From contig WBUH01000009.1 in assembly GCA_008933805.1 (NCBI GenBank), forward strand, positions 1-64,000: a stretch of 64,000 bases of DNA, read 5' to 3'. Below are positions 43,067 to 52,092 of the stretch, in pieces; position 1 is the first letter of the stretch, and the number at the start of each line of letters is the position of its first letter. Source of the stretch: Bacteroidota bacterium. GTDB lineage: Bacteria > Bacteroidota > Bacteroidia > UBA8524. The translations under genes and the position numbers were made by a program. Below the pieces are notes generated by a model. It searched no databases and was not told the DNA's origin. It was given only the letters and a program-made list of their open reading frames with translations.

Positions 43067-43480
43067 ATGAAAACAACAATTAATGCTTACTTGAACTTTA
43101 ATGGCAATTGCAGTGAAGCAATGTCATTTTACCAAACTTGTTTCGGAGGAGAACTTACCCTGCAAACGGTTGAAGATTCGCCCATGGCAGGCCAATGGCC
43201 TGCACAGGCACAACAAAACGTACTGCACGCCAGCCTTGTTAGTAACGATTTAGTGCTGCTAGGCTCTGATGTTGGCGGCCCCGACCACCTGATTGACGGT
43301 AATTCTATATCGCTGTCAATTACTTGCAGCAGCCCGCAAGAGATAGAAACCTTTTTTGCCAACCTTTCTGATGGTGCAAAAACTATAATGCCTTTGCACA
43401 ACTTTTTTGCAGGCATTATGGGCCACTTAACCGATAAATACGGCAAAAACTGGATGTTTTATTACAACAGCAACAACTAG
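43067..43480 (+). CDS. VOC-family PhnB-like protein (137 aa)
   Basis: PhnB-type landmarks: INAYLNFNGNCSEAMSFYQT, CFGGELTLQTVED, GSDVGGPDHLIDGNSISLSI and the end GHLTDKYGKNWMFYYN. Members of this subgroup usually lack clear activity. Start context is AAACTATG. It follows the DUF1801 gene by 39 bp. Confidence 0.9.
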   Translation: MKTTINAYLNFNGNCSEAMSFYQTCFGGELTLQTVEDSPMAGQWPAQAQQNVLHASLVSNDLVLLGSDVGGPDHLIDGNSISLSITCSSPQEIETFFANLSDGAKTIMPLHNFFAGIMGHLTDKYGKNWMFYYNSNN

Positions 43481-43506
43481 GTAAGCAAGATACAAAGCAC
43501 TAAACT

Positions 43507-44130
43507 ATGAGTAAAGTATTTGTGAGCGTGGGCGTATCGCTTGACGGATATATAGCGGGCCCAAACGGAGGGCCGACAAACCCTTTAGGAGACGGAGGAA
43601 CCTGCATACACCAATGGATGTACGCAACCAGAAGCTTCATGTCGCACCTTGGAAATGGCGATGGCGAAACCGGTACCGACAATGATGTGGTTGAAACGCT
43701 GTTTAACCGTGCAGGGGCACACATAATTGGTAAACGGATGTTTAATGAAGGCGAAACCAATTGGCCTGAAAATGCTCCCTTTGGGGCAGCGGTATATGTG
43801 CTGACTCAGCAAAAGCGTGACCCTTGGGAACGTTTGGGTGGTACTACGTTTTACTTCACCAACGAGGATATATACGCCGTATTACAAAAAGCCAAGCAAG
43901 ATGCAGGCACTAAAGATGTACGTATTACTGGCGGAGCAAATATCATAACCCAATACCTGAATGCAGGCTTGGTAGATGAGCTTACCCTGCACATTGCCCC
44001 CATAATGATGGGCAACGGCGTGCGCTTGTTTGATGGGGTGGATAAGACTAAGTTTTCGCTGGACGTTAAGGGTGTAATCAATTCAAATCTGGTTACACAT
44101 ATAACCTACAATGTATTAAAACAGAAATAA
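43507..44130 (+). CDS. Dihydrofolate reductase-family (RibD C-terminal-like) protein (207 aa)
   Basis: RibD-C / DHFR-like reductase: VFVSVGVSLDGYIAGPNGGP at the N-terminus, NRAGAHIIGKRMFNEGE, DVRITGGANIITQYLNAGL and DELTLHIAPIMMGNGVRLFD. These residues form the NADPH pocket in the family. It is not the essential folate DHFR; the substrate is unknown. It is 26 bp after the PhnB-like gene. Confidence 0.92.
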   Translation: MSKVFVSVGVSLDGYIAGPNGGPTNPLGDGGTCIHQWMYATRSFMSHLGNGDGETGTDNDVVETLFNRAGAHIIGKRMFNEGETNWPENAPFGAAVYVLTQQKRDPWERLGGTTFYFTNEDIYAVLQKAKQDAGTKDVRITGGANIITQYLNAGLVDELTLHIAPIMMGNGVRLFDGVDKTKFSLDVKGVINSNLVTHITYNVLKQK

Positions 44131-44160
44131 TTACCATAAACACTATTAATAATTACTACG

Positions 44161-44541
44161 ATGAAAATTACCAAAATACTATACTGGGTTTTTACTGCAT
44201 TGTTTGCAGCATTTATGACTTTTTCGGCCATCGGAAACATAATGGTTGATGAACAATCAGTGCAGTTTTTATCCGGTTATTTAAAATACCCGGTGTACTT
44301 TATCCCTTTTATCGGGTGGGCTAAGTTATTGGGTTCAGTGGCAATATTGGTACCCGGTTTTCCGCGTATAAAAGAGTGGGCTTATGCAGGCTTATTCTTT
44401 GATTTGGCAGGAGCCACTTATTCGTTACTGGCATCCGGTACACCGGCCACACAAATTGCAGGTATGTCAATGCCTGTATTATTAGGCGTATTGTCCTATG
44501 TATTTTATCATAAAAAATTAAAACAGTTGCAAAGCAACTAA
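44161..44541 (+). CDS. DoxX-like membrane protein (126 aa)
   Basis: Four short hydrophobic segments with ILYWVFTALFAAFMTFSAIG, YFIPFIGWAKLLGSVAILVP, WAYAGLFFDLAGATYSLLAS and MPVLLGVLSYVFYHKK are typical of the DoxX-like family. It lies in the inner membrane, and its function is not defined. It is the penultimate gene of the run. Confidence 0.9.
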   Translation: MKITKILYWVFTALFAAFMTFSAIGNIMVDEQSVQFLSGYLKYPVYFIPFIGWAKLLGSVAILVPGFPRIKEWAYAGLFFDLAGATYSLLASGTPATQIAGMSMPVLLGVLSYVFYHKKLKQLQSN

Positions 44542-44564
44542 ACACAACTAAAAACTGTACGAAT

Positions 44565-44774
44565 ATGGCAGAGGTATTTAAAACCAACGTGCAGCAAAAT
44601 AAGCAGGCAAAAAAACTGATAGCGGTTTTGTACAGCCACTTTCCCGATAGCAAAATCAACTTCGACCTTGAAGACTGTGATAAAATACTGAGGGTAGAAG
44701 GTAGAAATGTTGCCCCGCACCATGTGGTATCACTGGTTGAAAAAATGGGGTTTAATTGCGCTGAATTAGAGTAA
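44565..44774 (+). CDS. Small conserved protein, HMA-like fold without CxxC (69 aa)
   Basis: The pattern FKTNVQQNKQAKKLIAVLYS, FPDSKINFDLEDCDKILRVE and VVSLVEKMGFNCAELE alternates strand, helix and strand like a small ferredoxin-like (heavy-metal-associated) domain, but the CxxC metal site is missing. Small proteins of this kind recur in Bacteroidota as far as I remember. It is the last gene before a terminator. Confidence 0.7.
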   Translation: MAEVFKTNVQQNKQAKKLIAVLYSHFPDSKINFDLEDCDKILRVEGRNVAPHHVVSLVEKMGFNCAELE

Positions 44775-44814
44775 AGACTAAAACGGCCAATAATTACGGG
44801 ATAATTTTTTTAAC

Positions 44815-44833
44815 AGGGCAGTTTATCTGCCCT
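44815..44833 (+). terminator. Terminator at end of the small-gene run
   Basis: AGGGCAG-TTTAT-CTGCCCT is followed by TAGGC and eight T. Confidence 0.8.
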
Positions 44834-44910
44834 TTAGGCTTTTTTTTGACTTGCAGCTTGTTGGGCAAATGCTCGCGCAAAACAAATTATAATTATTAAA
44901 GAGTAGAGTG

Positions 44911-46305
44911 ATGACAGAAAATAAGAAAAGCTTTATTAGCAGGGCGGGCAAATTAATAGCCCAATCGCTAAATGGCGAAGAACAGGATTATACAGAAGGC
45001 AGCATACCAAAAGCAGTCTTTTTGCTGGCCATTCCCATGATATTAGAGTTGAGCTTAGAAAGTGTATTTGCGGTAGTAGATATGTTTTTTGTGGGCAAGC
45101 TGGGTAAAAATGCGATTACCACTGTAGGACTAACAGAATCGGTAATAACCTTGGTGTATTCAATAGCCATGGGATTAAGCATTGGAGCTACCGCAGTGGT
45201 TGCCCGCCGTGTGGGAGAGAAGAACCCGCAGGCAGCAGCGCAAGCAGGTGCACAGGTGCTGATAATAACCCTGATAGTTACAGCCATTGTAAGCATAATA
45301 GGAGTTGTGTTTGCTTCGGATGTGCTAACGCTAATGGGGGGTAATGAAGAAGTGGTAAGGGAAGGTACCGTATTTACCCAAATTATGTTTGGAGGCAGTT
45401 TGGCTATTATGCTATTGTTTATTATCAACGGTATATTCCGTGGAGCAGGCGATGCTACCATGGCAATGAAAAGCCTGTGGATTGCCAGCGTTATTAATAT
45501 TATCCTTTGCCCCATATTCATTAATATTTGGGGTTTAAAAGGTGCAGCTATAGCAACGGTTATTGGCCGTAGCACAGGGGTACTTTACCAATGCTACCAT
45601 TTGTTTAACGGTAAAGGAACAATAAGACTGTTAAAAGAATACTTTACGGTAGATATGACGGTAGTAAAATCGCTGCTAAATGTAGCGTGGCCGGCTACTT
45701 TACAGTTTTTTATTGCCAGCGGAAGCTGGATTGTACTTACCCGTTTGGTAGCCGAAACCGGAGGTACTAATGCTTCTGCGGGTTATCAAATTGCCATCCG
45801 TAACGTAATATTTTTTATCCTGCCAGCATGGGGGCTTAGCAATGCCGCAGCAACGCTGGTAGGGCAAAACCTTGGCGCAAACAAGTTAGACAGGGCTGAA
45901 AAGAGTGTAATCCTTACAGCAAAGTACAATGCCATATTTATGAGTATTGTAATGCTGCTGTTTTTATTCTTCTCAGTGCCCATTATCGGGTTGTTTTCAA
46001 AAGAAGCCGAGGTGATAGCCTATGGAGCTGAAGCTTTGCAAATAATAGGAGCGGGGTACATCTTTTACGGTATCGGCATGGTAATGACTCAGGCATTGAA
46101 CGGTGCTGGCGATTCAAGAACTCCAACAATCATTAACTTTATTGGTTTTTGGGTATTCCAGATACCGCTTGCGTATTTCTTGGCAAAAGGATTAGACCTT
46201 AAAACAACAGGGGCATTTATTGCAGTACCCGTTGCTGAAACATTGATAGCCATTATTGCTTGGTACTATTTTAAGCGAGGCAAGTGGAAAGAAGTGAAAG
46301 TGTAA
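44911..46305 (+). CDS. MATE-family efflux transporter (464 aa)
   Basis: Start is ATG 44911; the GTG right before it is less likely. Twelve hydrophobic segments in two similar halves are seen, with family landmarks PMILELSLESVFAVVDMFFV, VGLTESVITLVYSIAMGLSI, INGIFRGAGDATMAMKS and NGAGDSRTPTIINFIGFWVF. It is a Na+- or H+-driven multidrug or toxin exporter of the NorM/DinF group. A separate transcript lies after the terminator at 44815. Confidence 0.95.
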   Translation: MTENKKSFISRAGKLIAQSLNGEEQDYTEGSIPKAVFLLAIPMILELSLESVFAVVDMFFVGKLGKNAITTVGLTESVITLVYSIAMGLSIGATAVVARRVGEKNPQAAAQAGAQVLIITLIVTAIVSIIGVVFASDVLTLMGGNEEVVREGTVFTQIMFGGSLAIMLLFIINGIFRGAGDATMAMKSLWIASVINIILCPIFINIWGLKGAAIATVIGRSTGVLYQCYHLFNGKGTIRLLKEYFTVDMTVVKSLLNVAWPATLQFFIASGSWIVLTRLVAETGGTNASAGYQIAIRNVIFFILPAWGLSNAAATLVGQNLGANKLDRAEKSVILTAKYNAIFMSIVMLLFLFFSVPIIGLFSKEAEVIAYGAEALQIIGAGYIFYGIGMVMTQALNGAGDSRTPTIINFIGFWVFQIPLAYFLAKGLDLKTTGAFIAVPVAETLIAIIAWYYFKRGKWKEVKV

Positions 46306-46328
46306 CACAAGTATCGATTATAAATAAG

Positions 46329-46358
46329 AACAGCCTGCGGTATGCACCGCAGGCTGTT
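46329..46358. terminator. Bidirectional terminator
   Basis: AACAGCCTGCGGT-ATGC-ACCGCAGGCTGTT, 13-bp arms, lies between the convergent MATE gene and T9SS gene. Confidence 0.88.
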
Positions 46359-46380
46359 TCTATTTATAGAAGTGCTATAA

Positions 46381-47199
46381 TTATTTGGCCACCTTTTGCA
46401 CTACATTAACACCGGGGGCGTTAATGTGCAAAATGTATAAGCCTTTAGCTACCTCTTCTGTATTAAGTTCAGTTACAGTGCCTGTAAATGCAGTTTCGGC
46501 TACCAGTTTACCATCAAGAGTAAACAACTTCACAGTAGCATTTTCAAAAGTTTGCTCACCTTTGTCAACATAAATAGTATTGGTAAAGGGCACAGGATAA
46601 ACTTTTAAGCCTGCTTGCTCAGGGGTAAATACATTTAGCTTACCATCTTCGCCTACGCTAAGAGATGAAGTAAATACATTATCGCCCGCATCGGCAGAAC
46701 CGTTGTTGTTGGTTGCCAAAAATGCACCGTAAAAAGTAACAGGTCCGCTTCCGGCAGCAGGAGCAGTCCATGTAAACGTCCATGTTTTGCTACCGCCTAA
46801 GGCTGAAGTTCCTGTAAACGAGTGGGTAATGTATTTGTTGCTGCTAACTTGTGTATTAGCATCAGCAGTGCCCATAGTACCAGCCGCTGTACCGTTTGCT
46901 TTTTGCGGCGAAACTTGGAAACCAAATTTAGATACACTTGCTTGGGTAATTGAAGCAGTTATTTGGTATTGGGTACCTGGAACATACCCTGTAGAAGGAA
47001 TATTGCTGGAAATCATGCTTGCGCGTGGGGTAACAGTACCGCCGTGGCAACCGTTTTGTGAGCAGGTAGCGCCATCAAACGGCGACCCTGAGTTGCCTTG
47101 TGGGGCACCTGTAGCATTGCTATGCCCTACATTGGGGTTGATAGAAATGATAACAAAGCTAAAAATAGCAATTACAATAAATGTGTAGATGTACTTCAT
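46381..47199 (-). CDS. T9SS type A protein with choice-of-anchor V (Reeler-like) domain
   Basis: This 272-aa protein has a signal peptide or anchor (residues 1-22), then the landmark ATGAPQGNSGSP with ATCSQNGCHGG, as in choice-of-anchor V domains, followed by beta strands (YVPGTQYQITASITQASVSK) and a type A sorting domain (VYPVPFTNTIYVDKGEQ to KVAK). It would be surface-attached after type IX export. The CxxxxCH is close to, but not, a heme c motif. Confidence 0.88.
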   Translation of the reverse strand: MKYIYTFIVIAIFSFVIISINPNVGHSNATGAPQGNSGSPFDGATCSQNGCHGGTVTPRASMISSNIPSTGYVPGTQYQITASITQASVSKFGFQVSPQKANGTAAGTMGTADANTQVSSNKYITHSFTGTSALGGSKTWTFTWTAPAAGSGPVTFYGAFLATNNNGSADAGDNVFTSSLSVGEDGKLNVFTPEQAGLKVYPVPFTNTIYVDKGEQTFENATVKLFTLDGKLVAETAFTGTVTELNTEEVAKGLYILHINAPGVNVVQKVAK

Positions 47200-47227
47200 A
47201 CAGTTTTCAAAATTTTAAGTAAAATAA

Positions 47228-47258
47228 AAAATCCTTGTCAAACTTTGACAAGGATTTT
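47228..47258. terminator. Terminator of the peroxiredoxin gene
   Basis: AAAATCCTTGTCAAA-C-TTTGACAAGGATTTT forms a 15-bp perfect stem with A/T ends; it can act in both directions. Confidence 0.85.
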
Positions 47259-47288
47259 ATAAAAAACGTTGGTACGTGTAATGTTAAA

Positions 47289-47936
47289 TTATTGGTGAGA
47301 GCTCAAATACTTAGCTACACCTTCGGCATCAGCAACCATACCGTCTTGGCCTTTTTCCCAATCAGCAGGGCATACTTCGCCTTTTTCTTCGTGGAAAAGT
47401 AGTGCATCAACCATACGCAAAGTTTCATCAACACTGCGACCCAATGGCAAATCGTTTACCACTTGGTGGCGCACGGTACCTTCTTTATCAATTAAGAACA
47501 AACCACGGTAAGCAACAGCTTCGTCACCTTTATCGCTCACAAATACCATGTGTCCTTCTTCGTTGTAGTCGTAATGACCGGCCAATACACCATAGTTCAT
47601 AGCGATGGTTTTTTCCAAATCAGCTACCAACGGGAAAGTAACGCCTTGGATACCGCCTTTATCTTGAGGAGTATTTAACCAAGCCCAGTGGCTGAATTTA
47701 GAGTCGATTGAGCAACCTACCACTTGTACACCGCGAGCTTCAAAATCAGCTAAACGTTTTTGGAAGGCAAGAATTTCTGTTGGACAAACAAAAGTGAAGT
47801 CTAACGGGTAAAAGAAAAACACTACGTGTTTTTGACCAATGTATTGAGCCAATGAGAATTTTTCTGCAAAATCGCCACCGTTTACAACGGCATCTGCTTC
47901 AAAATAAGGGGCTTTTTTTCCTACTAATACTGACAT
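47289..47936 (-). CDS. Typical 2-Cys peroxiredoxin (AhpC/Prx1-type, 215 aa)
   Basis: The peroxidatic Cys lies in DFTFVCPTEI and the resolving Cys in GEVCPADWEKGQ, with the catalytic Thr and a later Arg present. It reduces hydrogen peroxide and organic peroxides with a thioredoxin-like donor. The length is a bit above AhpC. The C-terminal tail ends SSHQ, without the YF motif of overoxidation-sensitive eukaryotic forms. On the minus strand TACTTTTG at about 47988-47981 fits a -7 element. Highly expressed genes in this phylum often look like this. Confidence 0.95.
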   Translation of the reverse strand: MSVLVGKKAPYFEADAVVNGGDFAEKFSLAQYIGQKHVVFFFYPLDFTFVCPTEILAFQKRLADFEARGVQVVGCSIDSKFSHWAWLNTPQDKGGIQGVTFPLVADLEKTIAMNYGVLAGHYDYNEEGHMVFVSDKGDEAVAYRGLFLIDKEGTVRHQVVNDLPLGRSVDETLRMVDALLFHEEKGEVCPADWEKGQDGMVADAEGVAKYLSSHQ

Positions 47937-48033
47937 TGTGTTTTAATTTTTTTAGATTAACAGAATACGTGAAATTTGGTTTGCAAAAGTACAACTTTGT
48001 AAAGCTTCTAAATAAAATAATTGTTACCAACGG

Positions 48034-49029
48034 ATGAGAAAACTCCTTAAATCTAAAATATACCTTTTAGTTTTTTTAACCACTGCTGCCATAGCTTTTG
48101 GCACATTTGGCTATATGATAATTGAGGGGTATGACTTTTTAGAAGCGTTGTACATGACCATCATCACCCTATCAACAACAGGGTTTGGTGAAATACGTCC
48201 CTTATCAGAAGCCGGACGGCTGTTCACTATATTACTGCTGATACTTACCTTAAGTATATTGGCCTATTCGTTAGGCTCATTGTCCTCTTACCTTATGGAC
48301 GGGGATTTTTTATTACAGATTAGAAAACGACGTGCAAGAAACCAAACCAAACACATGCAAAACCATATAATTATTTGCGGGTATGGCCGCAACGGCCAAA
48401 AGGCGGCTGAAATGTTTGATGTACACAAAATACCTTATGTGGTGATTGAAGAAAACCATGAAAGAGCAGCACTGCTGCGCGAGAAGAATGTAACTGTGTT
48501 TGAAGAAAACGCTTTGGAGGATGAAGTATTAAAAGCAGCGGGCATATTGCACGCCAAAGCACTGTTAAGCTCATTACCTAATGATACTGATAACCTGTAC
48601 ATTGTCTTATCAGCAAGGGAAATGAACAAACAGCTAACCATTATAAGCCGTGCCAGCAACGATGGGGTAGAAAAGAAATTGAAAATTGCAGGGGCAAGCA
48701 GTGTTGTGAAACCTGATACCATAGGCGGCACACACATGGCGCAATTGGTAATTAACCCTGATGTGAAAGAGTTTATTGATTTTGTATCGTACGATGCAGA
48801 AAATACGTTTAAAGAAATTGAGGTGCAGGAGTATCCAAAATTGTGCGGCAAACCATTGCGTGAAATACGTAAACACGTTGAGTTGGATGTGAGTGTAATT
48901 GGGCTTAAAAACCAAGACGGTAAGTACCTGATTAATCCCTCATCAGAAACTTTGATGCAAGAAGGCCAGCAATTGATAATTATGGCTACCGGCGAGCAAT
49001 TGAAAAACTTTAAACAACAATTTGCCTGA
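48034..49029 (+). CDS. Two-helix potassium channel with RCK domain
   Basis: This 331-aa protein has two membrane helices (about residues 8-30 and 66-90) flanking a pore with selectivity filter TLSTTGFGE, then a TrkA-N/RCK domain (IIICGYGRNGQKAAEMFDVH) and TrkA-C (LINPSSETLMQEGQQLII). It should be a ligand-gated K+ channel of the MthK/Kch type in the inner membrane. The ATG overlaps nothing; the gene is divergent from peroxiredoxin and only 21 bp ahead of the adenylating enzyme. Confidence 0.93.
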   Translation: MRKLLKSKIYLLVFLTTAAIAFGTFGYMIIEGYDFLEALYMTIITLSTTGFGEIRPLSEAGRLFTILLLILTLSILAYSLGSLSSYLMDGDFLLQIRKRRARNQTKHMQNHIIICGYGRNGQKAAEMFDVHKIPYVVIEENHERAALLREKNVTVFEENALEDEVLKAAGILHAKALLSSLPNDTDNLYIVLSAREMNKQLTIISRASNDGVEKKLKIAGASSVVKPDTIGGTHMAQLVINPDVKEFIDFVSYDAENTFKEIEVQEYPKLCGKPLREIRKHVELDVSVIGLKNQDGKYLINPSSETLMQEGQQLIIMATGEQLKNFKQQFA

Positions 49030-49050
49030 TATTTGCAGCGCAAAACAAGC

Positions 49051-50541
49051 ATGATACATCAGTTACAACACAGTTTTACAGCAAATGCTGCCCGTGCTGC
49101 ATTTTATATGCACGATACGTTTTATACCTATAGCCAACTGGCTCAAAGGGCGTACGCAATAGCGGCATGGTTGCAACAACAAAACCCGCAACGCAAACCT
49201 GTTGGTATAATAGCCGCCGATGAGTTTGATACCTATGCCGGTTTGTGCGGCATACTAATGAGCGGCGCACCGTATGTGCCCATATTACCCGATTACCCTA
49301 AAGACCGCAGCCAAAGTATTATTGAGCAGGCGGGAATTGAGATAGTTCTTAGCCCGATACCCGCAGAGGGCTTGGTAAATACCTTGCCGCAAACAACCCG
49401 TGTTGTTGAAACCGGTAGTATTCCTGTTTTTGCAGGGGATTTTGTACTGCCAGAAATAAGCGATACCGATAGGGCATATATACTATTTACCTCAGGAAGT
49501 ACGGGCAAACCCAAAGGAGTGCCGTTAACGCACGGTAATCTGTCGTCCTTTATGGACTCATTTTTTGCATTGGGGTACGATATAACCCATAGCGACCGCT
49601 TTTTGCAAATGTTTGATTTGACATTCGACCTTTCAGTAATGTCATACCTGGCTCCCTTGCTAAAAGGGGCTTGTGTGTATCCTGTTCCCGCAGAAGGGAT
49701 GAAATACATGAGTATTTACACTTTGCTCGAGGATCAAGAAATAACATTCAGTCTTATGGTGCCCTCAATGCTTAGTTATCTGCGCCCATATTTTGAGGAC
49801 ATCAATTTACCCCAATTGCGCCACTCATTGTTTTGCGGCGAAGCCTTGTATGCCGATATAGCTGCCGAGTGGCAACAATGCGTTCCCAATGTCTTAATAC
49901 AAAACGTTTACGGGCCTACTGAAGCCACTATTTTTTGCTTGACCTATGATTGCGTAGGCACCATTAAACAATACAACGGTATGGTGTGTATTGGCAAGCC
50001 GATGAAAAATGTAGGCACATTGGTTGTAAACGATGAGAATAAACCCGTTGGGGAAGGGGATAAGGGTGAGTTATGCCTAAGTGGCGGACAAGTGACCCCC
50101 GGGTATATTAATAATCCTGAGAAGAACGCGGAAGCGTTTTTTATTCATAACAACGAACGCTACTACCGCACAGGCGATATTGTGTACGCTGATGCCGACG
50201 GTGATTATATGTATTGCGGTCGTGCCGATTATCAGGTGAAGGTAAAAGGCGGCTTTAGGGTTGAGCTGAACGAAGTAGAAGCACACGCTCGTAATTATAC
50301 CCAGTTAAGCGGTGTAGCGGCAGTAGCTCCTGTAAATACAATGGGCATAGCCCAAATTTACCTGTACCTTGAAGGATTTAGCGGAGATGCAACTGAGGTG
50401 CACGGGTACCTTAAAACCCAAATGCCCGATTATATGTTGCCTGAGCAGATAATATCTATAGAGGTGTTTCCTTTAAATAACAACGGCAAAGTAGATAGAA
50501 AAGCATTAACCAACATGCTTTCACAAGCTGCCAACTCATAA
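49051..50541 (+). CDS. Stand-alone amino-acid adenylating (AMP-forming) enzyme
   Basis: Start ATG 49051, 496 aa. Adenylation core motifs: ILFTSGSTGKPKGVPLTHGN (A3), NVYGPTEATIFC (A5), RTGDIVYADADGDYMYCGR (A7/A8), and NNNGKVDRKAL with the catalytic Lys (A10). It resembles NRPS adenylation and DltA-type enzymes but no carrier protein or condensation gene is nearby. It would make an aminoacyl-AMP and load a carrier encoded elsewhere. It lies right behind the K+ channel gene. Confidence 0.9.
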   Translation: MIHQLQHSFTANAARAAFYMHDTFYTYSQLAQRAYAIAAWLQQQNPQRKPVGIIAADEFDTYAGLCGILMSGAPYVPILPDYPKDRSQSIIEQAGIEIVLSPIPAEGLVNTLPQTTRVVETGSIPVFAGDFVLPEISDTDRAYILFTSGSTGKPKGVPLTHGNLSSFMDSFFALGYDITHSDRFLQMFDLTFDLSVMSYLAPLLKGACVYPVPAEGMKYMSIYTLLEDQEITFSLMVPSMLSYLRPYFEDINLPQLRHSLFCGEALYADIAAEWQQCVPNVLIQNVYGPTEATIFCLTYDCVGTIKQYNGMVCIGKPMKNVGTLVVNDENKPVGEGDKGELCLSGGQVTPGYINNPEKNAEAFFIHNNERYYRTGDIVYADADGDYMYCGRADYQVKVKGGFRVELNEVEAHARNYTQLSGVAAVAPVNTMGIAQIYLYLEGFSGDATEVHGYLKTQMPDYMLPEQIISIEVFPLNNNGKVDRKALTNMLSQAANS

Positions 50542-50566
50542 GCTTCTATACTTACTGTATACAAAC

Positions 50567-50600
50567 AAAAAAGGCTTCTACAAACGTAGAAGCCTTTTTT
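50567..50600. terminator. Bidirectional terminator
   Basis: AAAAAAGGCTTCTAC-AAAC-GTAGAAGCCTTTTTT is a perfect 15-bp stem between the convergent adenylating enzyme and T9SS gene. Confidence 0.92.
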
Positions 50601-50619
50601 AGTATCAGTTACTTACTAA

Positions 50620-51966
50620 TTAGCGAGTAACAGTGAATTTTTTAGAACCGATTACAGTATCACCTGATTTCAAGGTGTAGAAGTAAATACCGGGGTTAAA
50701 TTCAGCTACTACTGAAGCAGTGTGGTCACCGGCTTCAACTTTTTCGTTGTTAAGCACAGTAGAAACTTTTTTGCCCAATAGGTCATAAATTTCAATAGTT
50801 ACGTTACCTGCAGTTTTAACACCATAGTCGATAGACAAAATTTGTCCGTTAGCTACTGGGTTAGGGAATGCTTTTCCTAGAGAGAAACCTAGATCTTCAA
50901 CTTCTTTAACATTTACAGTTGAGTTACCAGATACGCGCACTTGAGCGTTTACGTACATTGGTGAGTTGAAAGCAGTACCGGGCATAAAGCCGCTCCAACC
51001 GTTGTTGGTTGTTTGACCGTAACGAGTGATGCTCCAAAGGATAAGTGAGTTATCAGCAAAGTTGCGGCTACGCAAAGTAGCAGGCAAACCGCTGGTTAGA
51101 GATACATAACGGTAACCGAAGTAGTTAACACCTTTAGCAGGCTTAACAAAACCGCGAGATTCGATAGTGTCTTCTGGGCTCCAAGCGTGACCGGGTTTGA
51201 AAGTTACTGTGTAAGCAAACCAGCTTGCAGGGTTACGGCTGATAGCAGCACCGGTAGTACCAGAGATGGTAGTTCCTACGTGTTCAACCATTGCACCTGA
51301 TCCCCAACCGTTAGCACCTAAAGTGGTGGTATCGGCAGCAGTCAACAATACAGTTTTAGTCATAAAAGGAGTAGCACCTGAAAGGCTGTTTTGGTTCAAA
51401 CCATCAACAGTTGCATACAACATGGTATCACCGTTACCGAAGATTACGCTACCACGAGTGATGTTGCTAGCTTCAGAGTTTTTGTAGAAGCTGATGTAGC
51501 AAGTATCTACAACGTTTACATCTGGGTTGTTCCTACGGTATAGGTACAAGAAACCAACTGAATCCCAAGTGTATGAATCCCTTTGACCGAAGGTTAAAAT
51601 TGGGTTGTTAGGATCGCTGGGAACAGCAGCCCAGTTATCGTGCCTCAAGTCATACAAGTGACCGAAAGCGTGTGAAAATACATAGTTTCTTTCGTTGTCA
51701 GAGTTTACGTTAACTACAGTTGAGTCAGGGAACATCAAACTTACGTAGTTTTCGAAAGGACCTGTAGAGTTGTTACGAATAAACTCTTCAGGGTCGAACC
51801 AGCCATTTACTCCGCCGCCTTGTTTAGAGAAGCCGCCGCCACCAAACTCAACTTTGTCAGATGATGGAAGGCCCTTAAACTTTTGTGGAATTTCGATGGT
51901 CTGTTGTGCGTTTGCCAACCCACAGGTAGCAACTGCTAAAGCCAGTAACAGTACTTTTTTCATCAT
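50620..51966 (-). CDS. T9SS type A secreted protein with HDNWAAVPS motif (448 aa)
   Basis: A signal peptide (MMKKVLLLALAVATCGLANA) is followed by about 350 residues of beta-rich sequence and a type A sorting domain (KAFPNPVANGQILSIDYGVK to KKFTVTR). The middle part carries HAFGHLYDLRHDNWAAVPSD, repeated in the next gene as HSAGHIFDVMHDNWAAVPST. I do not recognise the family. The C-terminus is the usual signal for secretion and surface anchoring. It has a good promoter, so high expression is likely. Confidence 0.9.
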   Translation of the reverse strand: MMKKVLLLALAVATCGLANAQQTIEIPQKFKGLPSSDKVEFGGGGFSKQGGGVNGWFDPEEFIRNNSTGPFENYVSLMFPDSTVVNVNSDNERNYVFSHAFGHLYDLRHDNWAAVPSDPNNPILTFGQRDSYTWDSVGFLYLYRRNNPDVNVVDTCYISFYKNSEASNITRGSVIFGNGDTMLYATVDGLNQNSLSGATPFMTKTVLLTAADTTTLGANGWGSGAMVEHVGTTISGTTGAAISRNPASWFAYTVTFKPGHAWSPEDTIESRGFVKPAKGVNYFGYRYVSLTSGLPATLRSRNFADNSLILWSITRYGQTTNNGWSGFMPGTAFNSPMYVNAQVRVSGNSTVNVKEVEDLGFSLGKAFPNPVANGQILSIDYGVKTAGNVTIEIYDLLGKKVSTVLNNEKVEAGDHTASVVAEFNPGIYFYTLKSGDTVIGSKKFTVTR

Positions 51967-51983
51967 ATTGGTTTTTAAGTTTG

Positions 51984-52013
51984 CAAAAATAATTAATTAA
52001 GTGTAATGTCAAA
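51984..52013 (-). promoter_or_regulatory. Promoter of the 448-aa T9SS gene (TTTG-N18-TATTTTTG)
   Basis: On the minus strand TTTG (52013-52010) and TATTTTTG (51991-51984) are 18 nt apart; the gene starts 18 bp after the -7 box. Confidence 0.7.
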
Positions 52014-52092
52014 TAATTGTTAAATGTTTTTGATGTACTCTGCTATAAAAGACTTAGACCTTTTTTAAAATGTTGTAGCGATATAAAATTTT

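Noticed and set aside
44988-45575. Minus-strand reading frame of 195 residues
   Set aside because: It is the antisense shadow of the MATE transporter gene, whose domains and motifs are clear on the plus strand.
48435-49052. Minus-strand reading frame of 205 residues opposite the K+ channel
   Set aside because: It is antisense to the RCK domain; Ser/Asn/Cys-rich composition is typical of a shadow frame.
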